Assembly (NCBI GenBank): GCA_964420285.1
Contig: CAYQTE010000115.1
Location: forward strand, 1 to 10,316
Reading direction: 5' to 3'
DNA: 10,316 nt
Source of the DNA: CAYQTE01 sp964420285
Lineage (GTDB): Bacteria; Planctomycetota; Phycisphaerae; Tepidisphaerales; Tepidisphaeraceae
Positions within the stretch are counted from its first letter, which is position 1; every line of letters starts with the position of its first letter. Both the position numbers and the translations under genes were made by a program. This document shows, piece by piece, positions 7,122 through 10,316 of this stretch. A model generated the notes under the pieces. It did no database searches, was not told the DNA's origin, and was given only the letters and a program-made list of their open reading frames with translations.

Positions 7122-8516
7122 ATGTTCGCGATGCCTCTTGCCCAAACCACCAGGCCCCTGATCACGCCCGACAGCGTGATGAGTCCGAATATCTACATCT
7201 TTTACGTCGCGTTTATCATCTCCTATACCTTCACGCCCATCATGCGCTTCGTCGCGCTGCGCTACAGGATCGTCGATAAGCCCGATAACCTCCGCAAGAT
7301 GCACACCGTCCCCGTCGCCTATCTGGGGGGCATCGCGGTGTTCCTCGGCTGGATCGCCGGCTTCAGCTTCAGCAATCTCATCCCCGAACCCGTTCCACAG
7401 ACCTTCGAACCTTTCCTGACCAGCGCCAAGCTGGCGATCACCGCCGGTGCGTGTATCGTCCTGGCACTTGGACTATGGGACGACATGAAACGTCTCAAGC
7501 CGAGCATCAAGATCGCCGGGCAACTCCTGGCGGCGGTGATTATCCTGTCGGCGGGGGTGGGCACGCATTGCATGGGGCCGATTCTCAATCCGGCCGTGGA
7601 CAAGTTGGGTACCAACACTTTTTCCGCTTCGGAGCATTTCCCGGACTGGTTTGTGGTGGCGGCAAGCTGGGTGACGGTCATTTTTATCGTAGTGGCGTGC
7701 TGCAACGCGACGAATCTGATGGATGGGCTGGACGGATTGTGCGGCGGCGTGACGGCGATTATGGCGGGCGGACTGCTGTTCCTGGCGATCAACATGGCCG
7801 TGGTGAACGTCGCCGGCGATCTGCATTGGGATGCGTTGCGCATCGCAATGGCGTTGGCGCTGATGGGGGCGGTGCTGGGATTCGTTCCGTTCAATTTCAA
7901 TCCCGCGTCGATCTTCATGGGGGATGCCGGGAGCATGTTCCTGGGCTATGCCGGGGCGGTGATGATCGTTTCGCTGGCCGAGGTGAAATTGCAATGGTTC
8001 CTGGGCGGAACGGTGATTTTCGCCCTGCCGTTCCTCGATACGGCGTTGGCCCTGGTGCGGCGGTGGGTGAACCGCCGGCCGTTCTTCAGCGCGGATCGCA
8101 AGCACTTTCACCATCAGTTGGTGGATCGCGGGCTGACGGTGCGGCAGACGGTGCTGGTGAGTTACGGCCTGACGCTGATCTTTGCATTGCTGGGCGTGAG
8201 CGTGGTGTTCATGCGCGTGCGTTATGCGGTGGCGGTGTATCTGGTGTTCTTTGGATCGCTGGTGGTGGCGGCGTACAAGATGGGAATGGTCCACGAGCGG
8301 CCGAGAGTCGTGGGACGGCGGCCACTGGGGCCGGGATCGATGATGCCATCGCCGACGATGTCGCAACCGGGCAACGTGCTGGAGATTCGCGATGCGGATT
8401 TGCCGCAATCGGGCGCGGCCGTTTTGGCGCCGCAAGAAGTGATAGCATCGACTGCCGTACAATCGCAGCCTGCCGTCAAGCCGGACCCGACGGTGACCCA
8501 GAGCGGCAAGACGTGA
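7122..8516 (+). CDS. WecA/TagO/MraY-like polyprenyl-phosphate sugar-1-phosphate transferase
   Basis: This multi-pass membrane protein (464 residues from this start) belongs to glycosyltransferase family 4. Such enzymes transfer a sugar-1-phosphate, often GlcNAc-1-P, from a UDP-sugar to undecaprenyl phosphate at the inner face of the membrane, starting polymer synthesis. Visible motifs, numbered from ATG 7122, are DKPDNLRKMHTVPVAYLGG (about 52-70), GLWDDMKRLKPS with the Asp pair D120/D121, NATNLMDGLDGL (195-206) with the Mg-binding Asp region, FNFNPASIFMGDAGSMFLG (257-275) and KHFHHQL (327-333), the His motif of the WecA/TagO branch. About ten hydrophobic helices are apparent. After the last helix (about 385) a polar Pro/Ser/Gln-rich tail of about 75 residues looks unstructured. 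An in-frame ATG at 7056 would add 22 residues lacking membrane or family character. WecA versus another initiating transferase cannot be told from motifs. MraY itself is less likely because of the HFHH and RKMHT motifs. Confidence 0.87.
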   Translation: MFAMPLAQTTRPLITPDSVMSPNIYIFYVAFIISYTFTPIMRFVALRYRIVDKPDNLRKMHTVPVAYLGGIAVFLGWIAGFSFSNLIPEPVPQTFEPFLTSAKLAITAGACIVLALGLWDDMKRLKPSIKIAGQLLAAVIILSAGVGTHCMGPILNPAVDKLGTNTFSASEHFPDWFVVAASWVTVIFIVVACCNATNLMDGLDGLCGGVTAIMAGGLLFLAINMAVVNVAGDLHWDALRIAMALALMGAVLGFVPFNFNPASIFMGDAGSMFLGYAGAVMIVSLAEVKLQWFLGGTVIFALPFLDTALALVRRWVNRRPFFSADRKHFHHQLVDRGLTVRQTVLVSYGLTLIFALLGVSVVFMRVRYAVAVYLVFFGSLVVAAYKMGMVHERPRVVGRRPLGPGSMMPSPTMSQPGNVLEIRDADLPQSGAAVLAPQEVIASTAVQSQPAVKPDPTVTQSGKT

Positions 8517-8548
8517 GGGAGTTGCATGGCCGCGCCGCAGCGGAAGAA

Positions 8549-8590
8549 CCCTCACCCCAACCCTCTGCCTGGGTACAGGGCGAGGGGGAA
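8549..8590 (+). repeat. Dispersed hairpin repeat, diverged copy C
   Basis: The sequence CACCCCAACCCTC, then CTGGGTACAGGG and GAGGGGGAA, follows the same order as copy B and as the reverse complement of copy D, with several changes. CCCTC (8561-8565) pairs with GAGGG (8582-8586), and CCT (8568-8570) with AGG (8577-8579). It starts 32 bp after the transferase stop codon and could form a 3'-end RNA hairpin, though no T tract follows. CCCTCACCCCAACCCTC-type repeats are familiar from many GC-rich bacteria. Confidence 0.6.
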
Positions 8591-8778
8591 TGACAGTGGA
8601 GCCGATTGTGCGATGCGCGCCGTCGTGACTGGCCACGTGTGATAACATTGGGAAAGGGATATTCTGGCCGCAAAATTCCGGCAGTTTGTGTGATCAGGAC
8701 GGCCGGGGGCCGATAGGACGTTGGGGCGTGTGTTCGTGCGCGCCGCGATGAGGTGGTGCGGGAGAATTGTGCAAACGC

Positions 8779-8782
8779 GAGG
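8779..8782 (+). promoter_or_regulatory. Ribosome-binding site deciding the ugd start
   Basis: GAGG stands 9 nt before the ATG at 8792, and the encoded protein then begins directly with the first Rossmann strand. This argues against the in-frame GTG at 8753. Confidence 0.55.
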
Positions 8783-8791
8783 TTTGGATTT

Positions 8792-10144
8792 ATGGACGTG
8801 ACAGTTATCGGGTGTGGTTACGTGGGATTGGTGACCGGGACATGTCTGGCCAGCATCGGGCACATGGTGCGCGGGGTTGAGAAGGACGCCCGGCGGCTCA
8901 AGAGCCTTCAGGACGGGCTGTGCCCGATTTTCGAGCCGGGATTGCACGAGCTGATGCAGGAAAACCGAGCCTCGGGGCATCTGGTGTTCACCGAGAACAT
9001 CCGCGCGGCCGTGAAGGACGCGGAGGTCATTTTCCTGTGCGTGGGGACTCCGCCCAAGGACGACGGCACGGTGGACATGAGTTATCTCGAAGGCGCGGGC
9101 AAGGAAGTCTGCGATGCGCTGTGCGAACTGAACAGCAATTACCTGGTCACGATCGTTGTCAAATCGACCGTCCCCGCCGGCACCAATCGCAAGCTCTACA
9201 GTTTTCTCAAGCAGCAGACCAAGGCCTATGTGCAGGTGGTGAGCAACCCGGAATTCCTGCGTGAAGGGTCGGCCGTCAAGGATTGTCTTGAACCCGACCG
9301 CATCGTGATCGGCGGCGAAAGTCCCGAGGCGTTCCGGATCATGCGACGGCTCTACGATCCGCTGGTGCGCCGCGAAGAGAACTTCATGACGATGAACTGG
9401 GAATCGTCCGAGCTGACCAAATACGCCGCCAATGCGATGCTGGCCGCGCGAATTTCGTTCATGAACGAAATGACGATTCTCTGCGACAGCTACGGGGCGG
9501 ACATCGAGGACATTCGCAAAGGCATCGGTTCGGACGCGCGGATCGGGCCGGCGTTCTTGCGGGCCGGGTGTGGTTACGGCGGAAGCTGCTTCCCCAAGGA
9601 TGTGTCGGCGCTGGCGCACATCAGTCAGCATGTGGGCTATGAAATGCTGTTCGTCAACGCGATTCAGACGGTCAACCAGAACCAGAAGAAACGGTTCGTG
9701 GAGAAAATCGAGCAGAAGCTCGGCCGGCCGATCGCGGGGGCGAAGATCGCCGTGTGGGGGCTGGCGTTCAAGGCCGACACCGACGACATCCGGGAATCCG
9801 CCGCCCTGGACGTGATCCGATATCTCCTGGACAAGGGCGCCACCGTGCGCGCGACCGATCCCAAGGCGATGGAGAACATGAAGGGCGTGTTCCGCGACCA
9901 GGTCGAGTGGACCAATGATCCCGTGACCTGCGCCGTCGGCGCCGACGCCGTTGCGCTGCTGACCGACTGGCCGCAATACACCACGCTGCCGTTCCGCAAG
10001 ATCGCGGCGACGATGAGCAGCCCGATCATTTTCGACGGCCGCAACTGCCTGCATCGCGACATCATGCGCGAGGCGGGATTCCAGTATTACCCGATGGGCC
10101 GGCCGGTGGTGGAGAATTCGCTGCGGCTGAAGAACCGGGGGTAG
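8792..10144 (+). CDS. ugd: UDP-glucose 6-dehydrogenase
   Basis: The 450-residue enzyme of the UDP-glucose/GDP-mannose dehydrogenase family oxidises UDP-glucose twice to UDP-glucuronate with 2 NAD+, in the cytoplasm. Numbered from ATG 8792, the NAD motif VIGCGYVGLVTG has G7, G9 and G12. Other blocks are LCVGTPPKDDGTVDMSYL (about 82-99), KSTVPAGT (124-131), NPEFLREGSA (152-161, E154), ELTKYAANAML (207-217, K210 and N214), GCGYGGSCFPKDV (259-271) with the catalytic Cys at C266, and WGLAFKADTDDIRES (322-336) opening the UDP-binding C-terminal domain. Length and motifs are normal for the Ugd/TuaD branch; GDP-mannose dehydrogenase is a less likely alternative. A GTG at 8753 would add 13 residues before the Rossmann strand. 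ATG 8792 is preferred because GAGG (8779-8782) lies 9 nt upstream and the strand MDVTVIGCG starts there. The product would feed the epimerase and transferase module upstream. Confidence 0.93.
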   Translation: MDVTVIGCGYVGLVTGTCLASIGHMVRGVEKDARRLKSLQDGLCPIFEPGLHELMQENRASGHLVFTENIRAAVKDAEVIFLCVGTPPKDDGTVDMSYLEGAGKEVCDALCELNSNYLVTIVVKSTVPAGTNRKLYSFLKQQTKAYVQVVSNPEFLREGSAVKDCLEPDRIVIGGESPEAFRIMRRLYDPLVRREENFMTMNWESSELTKYAANAMLAARISFMNEMTILCDSYGADIEDIRKGIGSDARIGPAFLRAGCGYGGSCFPKDVSALAHISQHVGYEMLFVNAIQTVNQNQKKRFVEKIEQKLGRPIAGAKIAVWGLAFKADTDDIRESAALDVIRYLLDKGATVRATDPKAMENMKGVFRDQVEWTNDPVTCAVGADAVALLTDWPQYTTLPFRKIAATMSSPIIFDGRNCLHRDIMREAGFQYYPMGRPVVENSLRLKNRG

Positions 10145-10254
10145 GGCCGCGGATCACGACGCGGAGATGCTCGGTCAGGCGATATGCTGCGCCCGGCGAT
10201 GTTTCACTTTACGCAACCGGTCGCGCGGTCGGCCCGCCATTCGATCTCGCTCCG
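10145..10254. other. Spacer after ugd, no gene seen
   Basis: About 110 bp between the ugd stop and repeat copy D shows no convincing ORF, RNA gene or T-tract terminator. Confidence 0.4.
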
Positions 10255-10316
10255 CCTCGGCGCGAAGCAACCTCTTACCCCTCCCCTTGTACTCAGGGGG
10301 AGGGTTGGGTGGGGGT
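10255..10316 (-). repeat. Dispersed hairpin repeat, copy D, reaching the window edge
   Basis: This copy holds a perfect 8-bp hairpin, CCCTCCCC (10279-10286) with GGGGAGGG (10297-10304), around a 10-nt loop TTGTACTCAG, followed by GTTGGGTGGGGGT. Its reverse complement matches copy B over nearly the full length of both. It may continue past the window. It lies about 110 bp after ugd and could limit read-through, although it lacks a T tract. Confidence 0.8.

Larger units (their letters stand above)
8517..8791 (+). other. Intergenic region before the UDP-glucose dehydrogenase gene
   Basis: I see no credible gene in this stretch. It holds repeat copy C right after the transferase stop. Further on is a possible extended -10 box, TGTGATAAC at 8638-8646, with no convincing -35. 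The GAGG that fixes the next start lies at 8779-8782. The gap of about 275 bp suggests the dehydrogenase may have its own promoter. Confidence 0.4.

Noticed and set aside
7473..8648. 391-codon open frame on the minus strand
   Set aside because: It is antisense to the transferase, with a translation dominated by His, Arg and Gln and no recognisable domain.
8753..8791. GTG at 8753 as the start of ugd
   Set aside because: The extra 13 residues precede the Rossmann strand without family similarity, and a GAGG is better placed for ATG 8792.
8552..10054. 500-codon open frame on the minus strand
   Set aside because: It is antisense to ugd and repeat copy C. Its His/Arg/Val-rich composition and lack of motifs mark it as a shadow.
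3417..10316. Repeated hairpins as a CRISPR array
   Set aside because: The copies are far apart, lie in both orientations, differ in sequence and have no regular spacers.

Overview
This is a GC-rich bacterial window whose gene content points to a planctomycete, perhaps of the Phycisphaerae/Tepidisphaera type. That is inference. The supporting signs are a membrane Ser/Thr kinase fused to a SUMF1/FGE-fold sensor domain, a secreted pectin-side-chain lyase with a Gly-rich loop, many long antisense shadow frames, and a C/G-rich dispersed hairpin repeat. No marker gene in the window settles the taxonomy.

Layout. Positions 109-927 (+) encode a complete FRG-domain protein. Its 3' end overlaps by 35 bp the 3' end of a convergent gene (893-3346, -) for an 817-residue Ser/Thr kinase with one membrane helix, a Pro-rich stalk, an Ala-rich helical region and a C-terminal SUMF1/FGE-fold domain. 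From 3347 to 3769 lies a divergent intergenic region. It has a plausible sigma70-type core promoter facing each way and, between them, a roughly 220-bp nested inverted-repeat element. Positions 3770-5968 (+) encode a secreted family-4-type rhamnogalacturonan lyase. Then come three co-directional genes for nucleotide-sugar and exopolysaccharide synthesis: an NAD-dependent sugar epimerase/dehydratase (6027-6995), a WecA/TagO/MraY-like polyprenyl-phosphate sugar-1-phosphate transferase (about 7122-8516) and a UDP-glucose 6-dehydrogenase (8792-10144). The window ends inside or at the edge of another copy of the dispersed repeat.

How the genes fit together. The last three genes form a coherent module. 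The dehydrogenase would make UDP-glucuronate, the epimerase/dehydratase would convert a nucleotide sugar, possibly that one, and the membrane transferase would load the first sugar phosphate onto undecaprenyl phosphate. The lyase acts on exogenous plant polysaccharide and has its own promoter. The kinase is likely a sensor with its SUMF1-like domain outside the cytoplasm. The FRG protein has no recognisable partner here.

The least ordinary features are the repeat family (four copies, two forming a giant inverted repeat exactly between divergent promoters), the kinase-SUMF1 fusion that lacks the formylglycine-enzyme cysteine pair, and an abrupt change of codon third-base use inside the kinase gene. 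I see no CRISPR array, rRNA, tRNA, transposase gene or clear new multi-gene system.
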